Notes: generated by a model not told the origin, from the sequence alone. Positions 28,540 through 37,642 are shown, counted from the stretch's first letter. The stretch is DNA of 64,000 bases from Blastococcus haudaquaticus (GCF_900230285.1 NZ_OCNK01000003.1:434001-498000); one strand, 5' to 3'. Numbers and translations are program-made.

Positions 28540-29457
28540 GTGGACGAGCGGCGCCTGGGGGTGGTCTCCGGGCTGGCCGCCTACTCGCTGTGGGGCCTCT
28601 TCCCTCTGTACTTCCCCCTGCTGGAGCCGGCCGGAGGGCTGGAGATCGTCGCCCACCGGGTGCTCTGGTCGCTGCTGTTCGTCGGGATCCTGCTGACTGC
28701 GCTCCGGCGGTGGGGGCAGGTCCGCGCCCTGGTCACCGACCGTCGGCGGCTGCTGGTCCTCCTCGGCGCGGCCGTGCTCATCGCCGGCAACTGGCTGGTC
28801 TTCGTCTACGGCGTCAACTCCGGGCACGTGGTGGAGACCTCGCTCGGCTACTTCATCAACCCTCTGGTCAGCGTGCTGCTCGGCGTCGTGGTCTTCAGCG
28901 AGCGGCTGCGTCCTCTCCAGTGGGCCGCGGTGGCGGTCGCCGCGATCGCCGTGCTCGTCCTGACCATCGACTACGGGCGGCCACCGTGGATCGCCCTGGC
29001 GCTCGCCTTCACCTTCGGTCTCTACGGGCTGATGAAGAAGCTGGTGCGCACCGAGGCCGCCCCGGGCCTGTTCGTCGAGACCGCGCTGGTGGCCGTGCCG
29101 GCGGCGGTCGTCCTGGCGGTCCTGCACTCCTCGGGCGACGGCGCGTTCGGCAACGCCGGCACCGGTCACGCCCTGCTCCTGGTCAGCTCCGGCGTGGCCA
29201 CCGCGGTGCCGCTGCTGCTCTTCGCCGCCGCGGCCCGTCGGATCCCGCTGTCGACGGTCGGCCTGCTGCAGTACCTCACCCCGACGATGCAGCTGGCCAT
29301 CGGCGTGTTCGTCTACGGCGAGGAGATGCCGCCGGCGCGGCTGGTCGGATTCGCGATCGTCTGGGTGGCTCTGGCGGTGTTCACCGTCGATCTCCTGCGA
29401 CACGCCCGGGCGAGCAGTCGGCGGGCGGCCGACGAGGCCGTCCACGCCCATCCCTGA
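28540..29457 (+). CDS. rarD: RarD, EamA-family (DMT superfamily) transporter
   Basis: A 305-residue protein with about ten membrane spans in two EamA halves. RarD hallmarks are GLAAYSLWGLFPLYFPLLEP at the N-terminus, HRVLWSLLFV, and the region NWLVFVYGVNSGHVVETSLG. The family name comes from chloramphenicol sensitivity, and the physiological substrate is unsettled. GTG 28540 is preceded by a TACGGT box. Confidence 0.93.
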   Translation: MDERRLGVVSGLAAYSLWGLFPLYFPLLEPAGGLEIVAHRVLWSLLFVGILLTALRRWGQVRALVTDRRRLLVLLGAAVLIAGNWLVFVYGVNSGHVVETSLGYFINPLVSVLLGVVVFSERLRPLQWAAVAVAAIAVLVLTIDYGRPPWIALALAFTFGLYGLMKKLVRTEAAPGLFVETALVAVPAAVVLAVLHSSGDGAFGNAGTGHALLLVSSGVATAVPLLLFAAAARRIPLSTVGLLQYLTPTMQLAIGVFVYGEEMPPARLVGFAIVWVALAVFTVDLLRHARASSRRAADEAVHAHP

Positions 29458-29585
29458 CGAGCCCCCCAACCCCGCTCCGGAAGGCTCGTCCGGGCTGCGC
29501 GGAAGTGTCGGACCCCAGCGCTACCGTCGTCCCCACGGCACCACCGAGCACCGGTGACGCCGGACGGACAGGAGCACGACGAGCC

Positions 29586-29909
29586 ATGACCGACGACCCG
29601 ACCCCGGTGATCTCCCCGCCCCGGACCGAGGGTCCCTTGGACGCGTCGCTGCAGGTCGCGGGCGTGGGGCTGTCCCGCCGCGAGCACGAGATGCTCACGT
29701 TCGAGCGGCAGTGGTGGCGTCGGCCGGGGGCCAAGGAGACGGCGATCCGCGACCGGTTCGGCGTGACGCCGACGCGCTACTACCAGGTGCTCAACGCACT
29801 GGTCGACCGTCCCGACGCCCTGGCGTCCGACCCACTCCTGGTGCAGCGCCTCCGGCGGCTGCGACTCGCGCGGCAACGAACACGTTCGTCCCAAGGTCCT
29901 GGGCAATGA
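29586..29909 (+). CDS. DUF3263 domain protein (Rv0430-like)
   Basis: A 107-residue protein with the DUF3263 core LSRREHEMLTFERQWWRRPG, then AIRDRFGVTPTRYYQVLNAL, a helix-turn-helix-like fold. The family is actinobacterial and probably DNA-binding. ATG 29586 has ACAGGAG upstream. It is immediately followed by a LytR_C protein, the same pair as Rv0430-Rv0431 in M. tuberculosis as I remember it. Confidence 0.88.
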   Translation: MTDDPTPVISPPRTEGPLDASLQVAGVGLSRREHEMLTFERQWWRRPGAKETAIRDRFGVTPTRYYQVLNALVDRPDALASDPLLVQRLRRLRLARQRTRSSQGPGQ

Positions 29910-29922
29910 GAGTTACACCGGT

Positions 29923-29928
29923 TAGATT
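29923..29928 (+). promoter_or_regulatory. Putative -10 box (TAGATT) of the LytR_C gene
   Basis: TAGATT lies 8 nt before GTG 29937 and no ribosome-binding site is present, indicating a probable leaderless start. It would let this gene be transcribed apart from the DUF3263 gene. Confidence 0.45.
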
Positions 29929-29936
29929 CGCTCACT

Positions 29937-31376
29937 GTGGGCAGGCACGCCGAATCAGGCAGTGACGGACGAGAGCAGGGGCGCGCCCCGGTGGCGCCCG
30001 GTCGTCGGCGTACGGACGGCCCCGACGGGCTCTGGCGCGGCGCTGCCGCGGAGCTGAACGATCCGCCGTCCCGGCCCGGTGCCGAGCGGGTGGACGGCGC
30101 TCGCCGCCCCGCGCCCGGAGCCGCCGCCCGCACGCCTGAAGCACCCCGCCAGCTGTCGCGTTCGCGTCTCCCGCTCCCGCCGGTCCCGGCCGCGTCGCGC
30201 GCCGCCGCTCCCGTCGCTGCGCGCTCCGCCGCCCCGAGCCCGGCGACCCCGCAGCGCCCCGTGCCCGCGCCGTCCACCTCGGTCGCGCCGTTCCAGGCCG
30301 TGCCCGCACCGGAGCCGCGCCTCGACCTGTCGGCCGACGACGCGTTCCTCCCGGCCTCTCCCGCCGCCGCGCGCGGCGATCTGCTGGAGCGGCCCGCCCG
30401 CGTGCAGCCCGCCCCGGTCCGGCCGTCCCGCAGTCGCCCCGACGTCGAGCCCTCCTTCGCCTCCACCGGTCCGGCCGGGCGGCGCCCGTCCGGTCCGGCG
30501 CCGCGGGTGCCGTCGCAGACGACGGCCGCCGGCTCGTCGTCGTCCGCCTACGGCGACTGGACCCGGCCGTCCCGCGACGGCGAGGGCGCGTTCGGCACCG
30601 ACCCCGAGCTGCTCGCGGACGTTCCGTCGGCCCCTGTCGCGGCCCCGGGCACCACCGCCATCCCCGAGCGTTCCGTCCGCCGTCGCCGCTCCGCCGACGT
30701 CGTCGTCGAGGACGCTCCCGTGCCCGTCGCAGGCCCGGGCACCGGCCCGGTCGGTGGCCGTGCGGCCATGCGGGCCGAGCGGCAGGCCGCTGATGCGGTC
30801 CGCCGCAAGGCCGAGGGCCACAAGGGGTCCGCCGTCGCCGTCCTCGAGGAGGACGAGCCGCGCAGGCCGCGGCGAGTGCTCAAGGGCCTGGTCGCCATGA
30901 CCGTGGTGGCCCTGGGCGTCCTCGGCGTCTACTCCTACGTGTCGCCCGAGACCAAGGAGACGGCGGCCCAGTCGCCGTCCGGTGTCAGCACGACGGCTCC
31001 CGAGGTCCCCGACGTCGCGTCGCTGCCGGAGCTCCCGGCGGACCCGATCGCGGCCGAGCCGGTCGCCGCGTCCCCGATCCGGGTGCCCGTGACCGTCCTG
31101 AACTCCACCGACATCACCGGCCTGGCCGCCAAGGTCGCCGGCGCCGTCGCCGCCGGAGGGTGGGAGACGCCGGCTGTCGGTGGCTACACCGCGGGGGACG
31201 TCGCCGCCAGCACGGTGTTCTTCACCGAGGGCGACGAGAACCAGCGGCAGGCGGCCGTCCAGCTGATCGAGATGTACCCGCAGCTCCAGGGCCCGACGCC
31301 GCGGTTCTTCGAGCTCCCGGCCGACGTCCAGGCGCCCGGCCTGGTCCTCGTGACCACGGGCGACTGGCAGCCCTGA
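29937..31376 (+). CDS. LytR_C-domain membrane protein (VirR/Rv0431-like)
   Basis: A 479-residue protein. Roughly 300 N-terminal residues are Pro/Ala/Arg-rich and probably disordered in the cytoplasm. One membrane span lies at about 318-336 (LVAMTVVALGVLGVYSYV). The extracytoplasmic LytR C-terminal domain covers about 385-475 (VPVTVLNSTDITGLAAKVAG to VLVTTGDWQP). In M. tuberculosis the homologue at this locus (VirR) affects vesicle release and envelope permeability. The N-terminal tail here seems long for the family. GTG 29937 is preceded by a TAGATT box. Confidence 0.85.
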   Translation: MGRHAESGSDGREQGRAPVAPGRRRTDGPDGLWRGAAAELNDPPSRPGAERVDGARRPAPGAAARTPEAPRQLSRSRLPLPPVPAASRAAAPVAARSAAPSPATPQRPVPAPSTSVAPFQAVPAPEPRLDLSADDAFLPASPAAARGDLLERPARVQPAPVRPSRSRPDVEPSFASTGPAGRRPSGPAPRVPSQTTAAGSSSSAYGDWTRPSRDGEGAFGTDPELLADVPSAPVAAPGTTAIPERSVRRRRSADVVVEDAPVPVAGPGTGPVGGRAAMRAERQAADAVRRKAEGHKGSAVAVLEEDEPRRPRRVLKGLVAMTVVALGVLGVYSYVSPETKETAAQSPSGVSTTAPEVPDVASLPELPADPIAAEPVAASPIRVPVTVLNSTDITGLAAKVAGAVAAGGWETPAVGGYTAGDVAASTVFFTEGDENQRQAAVQLIEMYPQLQGPTPRFFELPADVQAPGLVLVTTGDWQP

Positions 31377-31414
31377 TCCCGACGCCGGGGAAGGGCTGAC
31401 CGCCCGTTCCGGAA

Positions 31415-34351
31415 TTGCTCGACCGCGCGCGGAACACGGGGCGTTCACCGTCCGTTGGCCGCTTCGTGCGCCCCCTCCGCGGGCTGGTGCGTCCCCGCCC
31501 GCGCTCCGGCGCCCGCGTGACGTCCGCAGCCCTGGTCCCCCTGTTGCTCGCCCCGGTCCTGCTGTTCCTCGCGCCCGCCGCCTCGGCCGCCGAGGACGTC
31601 CGGACCGAGGAGGCGCGGGTGTCGTCGGGCAGCGGCGCCGACGAGGTCGAGCTGGACACCACCCTCTACCTCCCGCCCGACGGCGGGCCCGCTCCCGCGG
31701 TCGTGCTCGCGCACGGTTTCGGCGGCAGCAAGCAGTCGGTCGCCGCGGACGCGGAGGATCTCGCCGCGCGCGGCTACGTCGTCCTCACGTACTCCGCCCG
31801 CGGGTTCGGGGAGAGCACGGGGCAGATCGGCCTCAACGACCCGCGCTACGAGATCGCCGACCTCTCCACGCTGATCGACCTCCTGGCCGAGCGGGACGAC
31901 GTCGAGCTCGATGCCGACGGCGACCCACGCGTGGGTGTCGCGGGCGGCTCCTACGGCGGCGGCGTGGCACTCCTCGGCGCGGCGTACGACGACCGGGTCG
32001 ACGCCATCGCTCCGCAGATCACCTGGAACTCCCTCACCGCCGCCCTCTTCCCCTCCCAGACCGGGACCCCGGACGGCGAGACGATCGCGTCGACACCGCA
32101 GACCCCGGACGCCGGCGTCTACAAGCGGCTCTGGGCCGGGCTGCTGTTCGGGGTCGGCTCGGCCCCGACCGGCGGACTGATCGGCGGCCTGGGAGGTGGC
32201 GACGACGACGAGGGGGGAGCCGCCCCGTCGGCGGCCGGCCAGGCCCTGCCCGATCTCTCGTCGCTGGATCCGGCCGCGGTGGAGGAAGCCCTCACCTGCG
32301 GCCGCTTCCGTGCCGACATCTGCGCCGCCTACCAGACCGCGGGGTCGACCGGCACGCTGACGCCGGAGATCGCCGCCGTCCTCGACCGGTCCAGCCCGGC
32401 CGCCGTGCTGGACCGCATCGAGGCGCCCACGCTGCTGATCCAGGGCACCCAGGACTCCCTGTTCGGACTCGGTCAGGCCGACGCCAACGCCCGCGGCATC
32501 GCCGCCAACGGCACACCGGTCAAGGTGGCCTGGTACGAGGGCGGTCACGACGGATCGGCCTCGGACCGGGTCACGGAGGACCTGCGCGAGCAGGTCGCCG
32601 GCTGGTTCGACTTCCACCTGCGCGGCGAGGGCGCCGATCCGGGGACCGGGTTCGAGTACCCCGCCCCGACCGGCCTCGGGTCGGGCCTCGGCCAGGTCCA
32701 GGGCGGCAGCCAGACCGTCGTCGCCGACGCGTACCCGGGCCTGGAGGGCGGTGAGCCGGCCGACCGCCGCGACGTCCCGCTCACGGGTCCGACGCAGCCC
32801 GTCGTCACTCCTCCCGGTGGCACGCCGGGCGCGCTCACGACCGTCCCGGGGCTGGGCGCCCTGACCTCGGCGCTGGGCGGGAGCACGCTGGAGATCCCCG
32901 GGCAGTTCGCCGCCTTCGAGAGCGAGCCGCTCGACGCCGCCGTCGAGGTGGTCGGGGCGCCCACCGTCCAGCTCGCCGTCGCCGCGCCCGGGGGCACGGC
33001 CACGCTCTTCGCCAAGCTGTACGACGTCGGCCCCGGTGGTGCGACGACGCTGCCGGCCGGGCTCGTGGCCCCGCTGGCGCTCACCGGGCTGTCGGCGGAC
33101 CCGACCCGGCCGACACCGGTCGAGGTGACGCTGCCCGGGATCGTGCACCGGTTCGAGGCCGGCCACACCATGCGGGTGGTGGTCTCGTCGACCGACCAGG
33201 GCTTCGCCCTTCCGGCCGAGTCGACGGTCTACTCGGTCGCCCTCGGCGGAGGGGACCTGGCGGCCGGTAGCGCCACGCTCGCCGTGCCCCAGGTCGACGG
33301 CGCCACGCAGGCCGACACCGGCTCCTCGCGGTGGTGGGTCCTGCTGGCCGCGGTCGCCGCGCTCGGACTCCTCGGCTGGGTCCTCGCCCTGCTGTGGGGC
33401 AGGCGCCGTCGTCGGCAGGTCTCGCACGTGGAGCCCGACGGCGAGGACGTCCCGCTGCGCTTCGAGGGCGTGACCAAGGCATACAAGGACGGTTTCGTCG
33501 CCGTCCGCGACCTCTCCTTCGAGGTCCGCCGCGGCCAGGTCCTCGGCCTGCTGGGACCGAACGGGGCCGGCAAGACGACGTCGCTGCGCATGCTGATGGG
33601 CCTCATCCGGCCGACCGAGGGCCGGATCAGCATCTTCGGGCACGCTGCGGGGCCGGGCGCCCCCGTCCTCTCCCGTCTCGGGTCGTTCGTCGAGGGCACC
33701 GGGCTGCAGCCGCACCTGTCGGGGCGCGACAACCTGCGCCTCTACTGGGCGGCGACCGGCCGCCCGGCGGAGGACGCCCACATGGACGAGGCCATCGAGG
33801 TGGCCGGCCTCGGTGCCGCCCTGGACCGGCCGGTACGCCGCTACAGCCAGGGCATGCGTCAGCGGGTGGCCATCGCGCAGGCGATGCTCGGCCTGCCCGA
33901 CCTGCTGGTCCTCGACGAGCCGACGAACGGGCTGGACCCGCCGCAGATCCACGCCATGCGCGACGTCCTGCGCTCCTACGCCGCCACCGGCCGCACGGTC
34001 ATCGTCTCCAGCCACCTGCTGAGCGAGATCGAGCAGACGTGCAGCCACGTGGTCGTCATGGCCAAGGGGCAGAAGATCGCGCAGGGCACCGTCGAGGAGA
34101 TCGTCGGTGCCGGCGGTGCGGTGCTCGTCGGCCTGGCCGACGAGGCCGAGACCGACCGGGCGATCGCCGTCCTGGAGGGCCTGCCCGGGGTCAGTGCCGG
34201 GCGGACCGACGACGGCCTGGTCGCCGACCTGGACGGCTACAGCCGGGCCGCGGCGCTGCAGGCGCTCGTGGCGGCCGGGATCGACGTCGACGAGTTCACG
34301 CCGCGCCGCCGTCTCGAGGACGCGTTCCTGGCACTGGTGGGGGAGTCATGA
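31415..34351 (+). CDS. Fusion: exported S15/CocE-like alpha/beta hydrolase - membrane span - ABC ATPase
   Basis: A 978-residue fusion. A signal sequence lies at about 36-58 (ALVPLLLAPVLLFLAPAASA). The hydrolase has the nucleophile elbow GGSYGG (Ser179), a likely Asp in QGTQDSLFG and His in YEGGHDGSA (about 375). A PepX_C-like beta domain covers about 400-630. One span follows (about 640-662, WWVLLAAVAALGLLGWVLAL). The cytoplasmic ABC ATPase has Walker A GPNGAGKT (about 714), signature YSQGM (about 809) and LLVLDEPTNGLD. Topology predicts the hydrolase outside and the ATPase inside. The start is uncertain: TTG 31415 is the longest, and GTG 31466 or 31487 is likelier. The stop overlaps the permease start (ATGA). 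Confidence 0.9.
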   Translation: MLDRARNTGRSPSVGRFVRPLRGLVRPRPRSGARVTSAALVPLLLAPVLLFLAPAASAAEDVRTEEARVSSGSGADEVELDTTLYLPPDGGPAPAVVLAHGFGGSKQSVAADAEDLAARGYVVLTYSARGFGESTGQIGLNDPRYEIADLSTLIDLLAERDDVELDADGDPRVGVAGGSYGGGVALLGAAYDDRVDAIAPQITWNSLTAALFPSQTGTPDGETIASTPQTPDAGVYKRLWAGLLFGVGSAPTGGLIGGLGGGDDDEGGAAPSAAGQALPDLSSLDPAAVEEALTCGRFRADICAAYQTAGSTGTLTPEIAAVLDRSSPAAVLDRIEAPTLLIQGTQDSLFGLGQADANARGIAANGTPVKVAWYEGGHDGSASDRVTEDLREQVAGWFDFHLRGEGADPGTGFEYPAPTGLGSGLGQVQGGSQTVVADAYPGLEGGEPADRRDVPLTGPTQPVVTPPGGTPGALTTVPGLGALTSALGGSTLEIPGQFAAFESEPLDAAVEVVGAPTVQLAVAAPGGTATLFAKLYDVGPGGATTLPAGLVAPLALTGLSADPTRPTPVEVTLPGIVHRFEAGHTMRVVVSSTDQGFALPAESTVYSVALGGGDLAAGSATLAVPQVDGATQADTGSSRWWVLLAAVAALGLLGWVLALLWGRRRRRQVSHVEPDGEDVPLRFEGVTKAYKDGFVAVRDLSFEVRRGQVLGLLGPNGAGKTTSLRMLMGLIRPTEGRISIFGHAAGPGAPVLSRLGSFVEGTGLQPHLSGRDNLRLYWAATGRPAEDAHMDEAIEVAGLGAALDRPVRRYSQGMRQRVAIAQAMLGLPDLLVLDEPTNGLDPPQIHAMRDVLRSYAATGRTVIVSSHLLSEIEQTCSHVVVMAKGQKIAQGTVEEIVGAGGAVLVGLADEAETDRAIAVLEGLPGVSAGRTDDGLVADLDGYSRAAALQALVAAGIDVDEFTPRRRLEDAFLALVGES

Positions 34352-35250
34352 CCACGACCGACGAAGGGGCCGACATGGCCATTTCGGCCCCGCACGTGCA
34401 GCCGACGGGGGCCGTGGCCGGCTACCGGCCGGAACGGACCCTGCGGTTGTCGGTGGAACTGCGCCGCCAGTTCAAGCGACGGCGCACCATCGGCGTCTTC
34501 GCGCTGATGGTCGCGCTCCCGCTGATCCTCATCGCGGCCCTGAAGCTGGGTGCCAGCGAGGAGGCGGCGGAGAACTCCCGGATCAACCTGGTCGACGTCG
34601 CCACGTCCAGCGGGCTGAACTTCACGCTGTTCGTGCTGTTCGCGACCACCGGGTTCTTCCTCGTCGTGGTCTATGCGCTCTGCTTCGGCGACAGCGTGGC
34701 CAGCGAGGCGCAGTGGGGGTCGCTCCGGTACACGCTGGCGACCCCGGTGCCGCGGATGCGGCTGCTCCGGCAGAAGTGGCTCGCCGCCTTCGTGCAGTCG
34801 GTGGGGGCGCTGCTCGTGCTGGCGGCGGTCGCCGTGGTGGCCGGTGGCATCGCGTTCGGCTTCGGCGACATCCAGACCCCGGTCGGGGTGACGCTCGGCC
34901 AGGGCGAGGGGATGCTCCGGCTGGCCGGCATGCTCGGCTACCTCGCCGTGCACCTGCTCGTCGTCGGCACGCTGGCGTTCTGGTTCTCCACGATCACCGA
35001 CGCGCCGCTGGCAGCGGTGGGCGGCGCGGTCTTCACCATGTTCGTGTTCGCGATCCTCGACCAGGTCGAGCAGCTCGGCGCCATCCGCGACTGGTTCCCG
35101 ACCGCGGAGGAGTTCGCCTGGACCGATCTGCTCCAGACGCCGGTCGACTCCGCGGACATGTTCCGGGGCGTCATCCAGTCGCTGGTGTACGCCTCGATCT
35201 TCACCGCGCTGGCGTTCCGCCACTTCGCCCGGCGCGACGTCACCAGCTGA
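34348..35250 (+). CDS. ABC-2 type permease partner of the hydrolase-ATPase fusion
   Basis: A 300-residue membrane protein with six spans in the ABC-2/ABC2_membrane pattern: RRTIGVFALMVALPLILIAA, FVLFATTGFFLVVVYALCFG, then SEAQWGSLRYTLATPVPRMR (the typical amphipathic coupling region), followed by three further spans. ATG 34348 overlaps the ATPase stop by 4 nt, so the two are made together. With a single ATPase and a single permease they should form a dimer-of-dimers exporter. The substrate is unknown. Confidence 0.92.
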   Translation: MTTTDEGADMAISAPHVQPTGAVAGYRPERTLRLSVELRRQFKRRRTIGVFALMVALPLILIAALKLGASEEAAENSRINLVDVATSSGLNFTLFVLFATTGFFLVVVYALCFGDSVASEAQWGSLRYTLATPVPRMRLLRQKWLAAFVQSVGALLVLAAVAVVAGGIAFGFGDIQTPVGVTLGQGEGMLRLAGMLGYLAVHLLVVGTLAFWFSTITDAPLAAVGGAVFTMFVFAILDQVEQLGAIRDWFPTAEEFAWTDLLQTPVDSADMFRGVIQSLVYASIFTALAFRHFARRDVTS

Positions 35251-35380
35251 GAGGGCTGCTTGCGGGCAGGACGCCCGGAGGCGGTCCGGGCATGCGGACA
35301 AGCGGCCGGGCGTGCCGAGGCATGGCATCGGCTATGGACGTGGCCACAAGGCGGCCCAGGGGTGCACGTCGATGTGGGCG

Positions 35381-35542
35381 CTAGCTGCCCAGCACCGGCG
35401 GCAGCCCCATGACGCCAGGTCCGGTGCGCTTGCCGCAGAAGCGACAGATCTTGGCGTCGGGCCCCTGTGGCCGCTCGTCATGCGGGTGCTCCACGACGAA
35501 GCCATGTAGCCCGACTCGACATCGAATCGGCTTCCCGGTCAT
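35381..35542 (-). CDS. Small zinc-ribbon-like protein
   Basis: A 53-residue protein starting MTGKPIRCRVGLHGFVVEHP and containing ICRFCGKRTG. Together with C8, CxxC gives a potential metal site. The short Cys/Gly pattern resembles small actinobacterial proteins of unknown function. ATG 35542 is used; the frame is open further upstream but loses this character. It converges with the ABC permease gene across 130 bp. Confidence 0.6.
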   Translation of the reverse strand: MTGKPIRCRVGLHGFVVEHPHDERPQGPDAKICRFCGKRTGPGVMGLPPVLGS

Positions 35543-35612
35543 GTGGAGCAGGCTAGGAGTCAGCCGGGCGGGGCCCCAGTGCCGTTGGGCCCGGCCCGGT
35601 CGGTCGAAGGTG

Positions 35613-36440
35613 TCAGAGGCTCGCCAGGACCGCCTGGGCCCAGCCCTCGCCCATCGCGGCATCGGTCACGGTGACGTTCGGGACCGCCTCGATGAGCCCG
35701 GTCATGCCGTCGACGGATGCCCCGTTGGCCGTGATGAAGAGCCGGCCGACGGCGGGCGCCATGTCGAGGTCGCTGACGCTGTCGCCGATGGCGACGGCGT
35801 CGTCGGGGGAGAGTCCACGCCGTTCGAGGTCCCAGGCGATGGCCGCACCCTTGGAGATCCCGCGCGGCATGAGGTGGAAGACCCGCGGGGGCAGCGGGTC
35901 GTCGTCCAGGCCGAACCGCGACGTCGCCGGGATCGCGCCGTTGTCCTTGAGGGTCAGCCAGCCCGCGCCCTGCTCGGCCAGCCAGGCGTCGACGGCGACC
36001 GGATCCACCCGGCCACGCAGCAGGGCGTCGGTCGAGTGCGTCGCGTGCCAGGGGGCGTGCCACTCCAGCTGCCCGGGGTGCTCGCCGATCAGCTTCTCCA
36101 CCACGCCGAGCTCGGCCATGACGTCCATGGGGGTGCGGCCCGCGTACTCGGCGGGGAGGGCCCCGGTCAGCTGATGGGTGCCGCGGCCCGCGTCCCACGA
36201 GATCGTGGCGCCCAGCTCGGCGATGGCGCCGTCGGCGGCGAAGATGCGTGCGGCCTCGACCACCTGCTCGAACGTCCGGCCGCTGACCAGGACCAGCGCG
36301 ACCCCGGCGCGGTGCAGGTCGAGCAGCGCGGCCGCGGGATCCGCGGTCAGCTCCCGGCCGGCGGTGTGCCAGAACGAGCCGCGCGGGCCGACCATCGTGC
36401 CGTCGAGATCGGTGTAGACGATGGCGGCCACGACGCACAT
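35613..36440 (-). CDS. HAD-family hydrolase (Cof/SPP-MPGP subgroup)
   Basis: A 275-residue HAD phosphatase. Motif I is VYTDLDGTMVG (Asp nucleophile near residue 10), motif II is LVLVSGRTFEQVV, the Lys of motif III is in MPRGISKGAAI, and motif IV is AIGDSVSDLDMA. The large C2B-type cap suggests a sugar-phosphate or mannosyl-3-phosphoglycerate-like substrate; this is uncertain. ATG 36440 is chosen, and GTG 36431 is also possible. Confidence 0.88.
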   Translation of the reverse strand: MCVVAAIVYTDLDGTMVGPRGSFWHTAGRELTADPAAALLDLHRAGVALVLVSGRTFEQVVEAARIFAADGAIAELGATISWDAGRGTHQLTGALPAEYAGRTPMDVMAELGVVEKLIGEHPGQLEWHAPWHATHSTDALLRGRVDPVAVDAWLAEQGAGWLTLKDNGAIPATSRFGLDDDPLPPRVFHLMPRGISKGAAIAWDLERRGLSPDDAVAIGDSVSDLDMAPAVGRLFITANGASVDGMTGLIEAVPNVTVTDAAMGEGWAQAVLASL

Positions 36441-36480
36441 CCTGACGCCGTCCCGCCGCGCGCGGACGGCGGGGTGGTGC

Positions 36481-37377
36481 TCACTCGGTGCGGGCGCGGC
36501 ACGTCTCGACGGCGAAGGTCTCCAGCCGTGCCCGGTCGGCGGGCTCGGGGGTGAGCACGAACGGGCGCGGTCCGTCGTCGCCGACCGCGAGGACGAGCCC
36601 GATGAGACCGGTCCGGTAGCTCTCGCCCAGGGCGTGCACGTCGCAGCGAGCCGGCAGCAGGCGCAGGTCGAGGTCGACGGCTTCCTGCCGGTCGAGCGTG
36701 GGCAGCGGGCCCCGCGCGGTGACGCTGTAGACCGTGTTCGACCCCAGGCCGGTGACGCGGACCGGCGTCGTGCCACCGATGCGGCTCAGCCGCACGACGA
36801 CCTCGAGGGCCGGTCCGTCGTCGGTCGGCACGGCGTCGATCGCGGTGACCTCGATGGTCACCAACGAGCGGAGCGACTGCTCGGCGCAGTCGTCGCGGTG
36901 CAGCCGATGGACGAGGCCGCCGTCCTGGAGCAGCACGGTGACCTCCCGCCGGGCACCGGTGCCGTCGCGCAGCCGCACCCTGGCCGTGGGAGCACCGGGC
37001 TCGACGGCGCAGTCGCCTGCCCCGGCAGGTACCGGGAAGTCCAGCGGCATGCCCGGTCGGAGTGCGACCCCGGTCGCGGTGGACTCGGCCGTGGGCAGCC
37101 CGCGCGCGACCAGCTCGACGGTCTCGACGACCAGACCGTCGACGCCGGTGGTCAACCGGACCTGCAGCCGTCGCGCGGGGACGTCCCGGCGGAACTGCAG
37201 GAGCTCGCCCAGGAGGACCTCGTCCCGCGCGACCGGGCCGGGACCTGTCGACGACGCCTCCGCGGGAGCGGCCGGCCCCGTCGTCGTACCACCGGTGCAC
37301 GCCGTCGTCCCGAGCACGAGGACGGTCGCCATCGCCAGGGGTACCGCCCGTCGGCCGGACCGCGACATGCCCTGCAC
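36481..37377 (-). CDS. Putative lipoprotein of unknown function
   Basis: A 298-residue protein with an N-terminal signal (RRAVPLAMATVLVLGTTACTGG). The cysteine after GTTA is a weak lipobox because Thr replaces the usual Leu at -3. The mature region is beta-rich with further cysteines (GDCAV, RDDCAEQ, ARCDVH, ETCRAR), probably paired. GTG 37377 has GAGGAG at good spacing, and ATG 37368 is an alternative. No family recognised. Confidence 0.72.
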   Translation of the reverse strand: MQGMSRSGRRAVPLAMATVLVLGTTACTGGTTTGPAAPAEASSTGPGPVARDEVLLGELLQFRRDVPARRLQVRLTTGVDGLVVETVELVARGLPTAESTATGVALRPGMPLDFPVPAGAGDCAVEPGAPTARVRLRDGTGARREVTVLLQDGGLVHRLHRDDCAEQSLRSLVTIEVTAIDAVPTDDGPALEVVVRLSRIGGTTPVRVTGLGSNTVYSVTARGPLPTLDRQEAVDLDLRLLPARCDVHALGESYRTGLIGLVLAVGDDGPRPFVLTPEPADRARLETFAVETCRARTE

Positions 37378-37498
37378 GTGAACTCCTCGTCGGAGTGGTC
37401 AGCGGATCGTCGGTCGCGGTGCCGGACCGGTCAACCCCGTCGCGGTGCGCGCCCGTCGCGGAGGACGCCTCCGGCGGTCGGTACAGTTCGAGGCGTTC

Positions 37499-37632
37499 CA
37501 CTCATCCAGAGGGGCAGAGGGACACGGCCCGATGAAGCCCCGGCAACCGCCGCCTGTGCGCATGCGCGCAGGCGGAAGGTGCCAATTCCGTCCCGCACGG
37601 CTCGACGGCCCGGTGCGGGGAAGATGAGGAGG
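37499..37632 (+). ncRNA. SAM-I (S-box) riboswitch
   Basis: The S-box core is clear. CTCATC (37501-37506) pairs with GATGAG (37623-37628) as P1. CAGAGGGGCAGAGGGAC and GGCCCGATGAAGCCCCGGCA are the kink-turn and binding-site strands. P3 is CCGCCTG (37550-37556) with CAGGCGG (37569-37575). GGTGCCAATTCC follows, and P4 is CCCGCAC with GTGCGGG. The 3' side of P1 overlaps the thrC Shine-Dalgarno GAGGAGG (37626-37632). SAM binding, which stabilises P1, would therefore block translation. No intrinsic terminator is seen. Confidence 0.92.
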
Positions 37633-37642
37633 TAGTCGTCGG

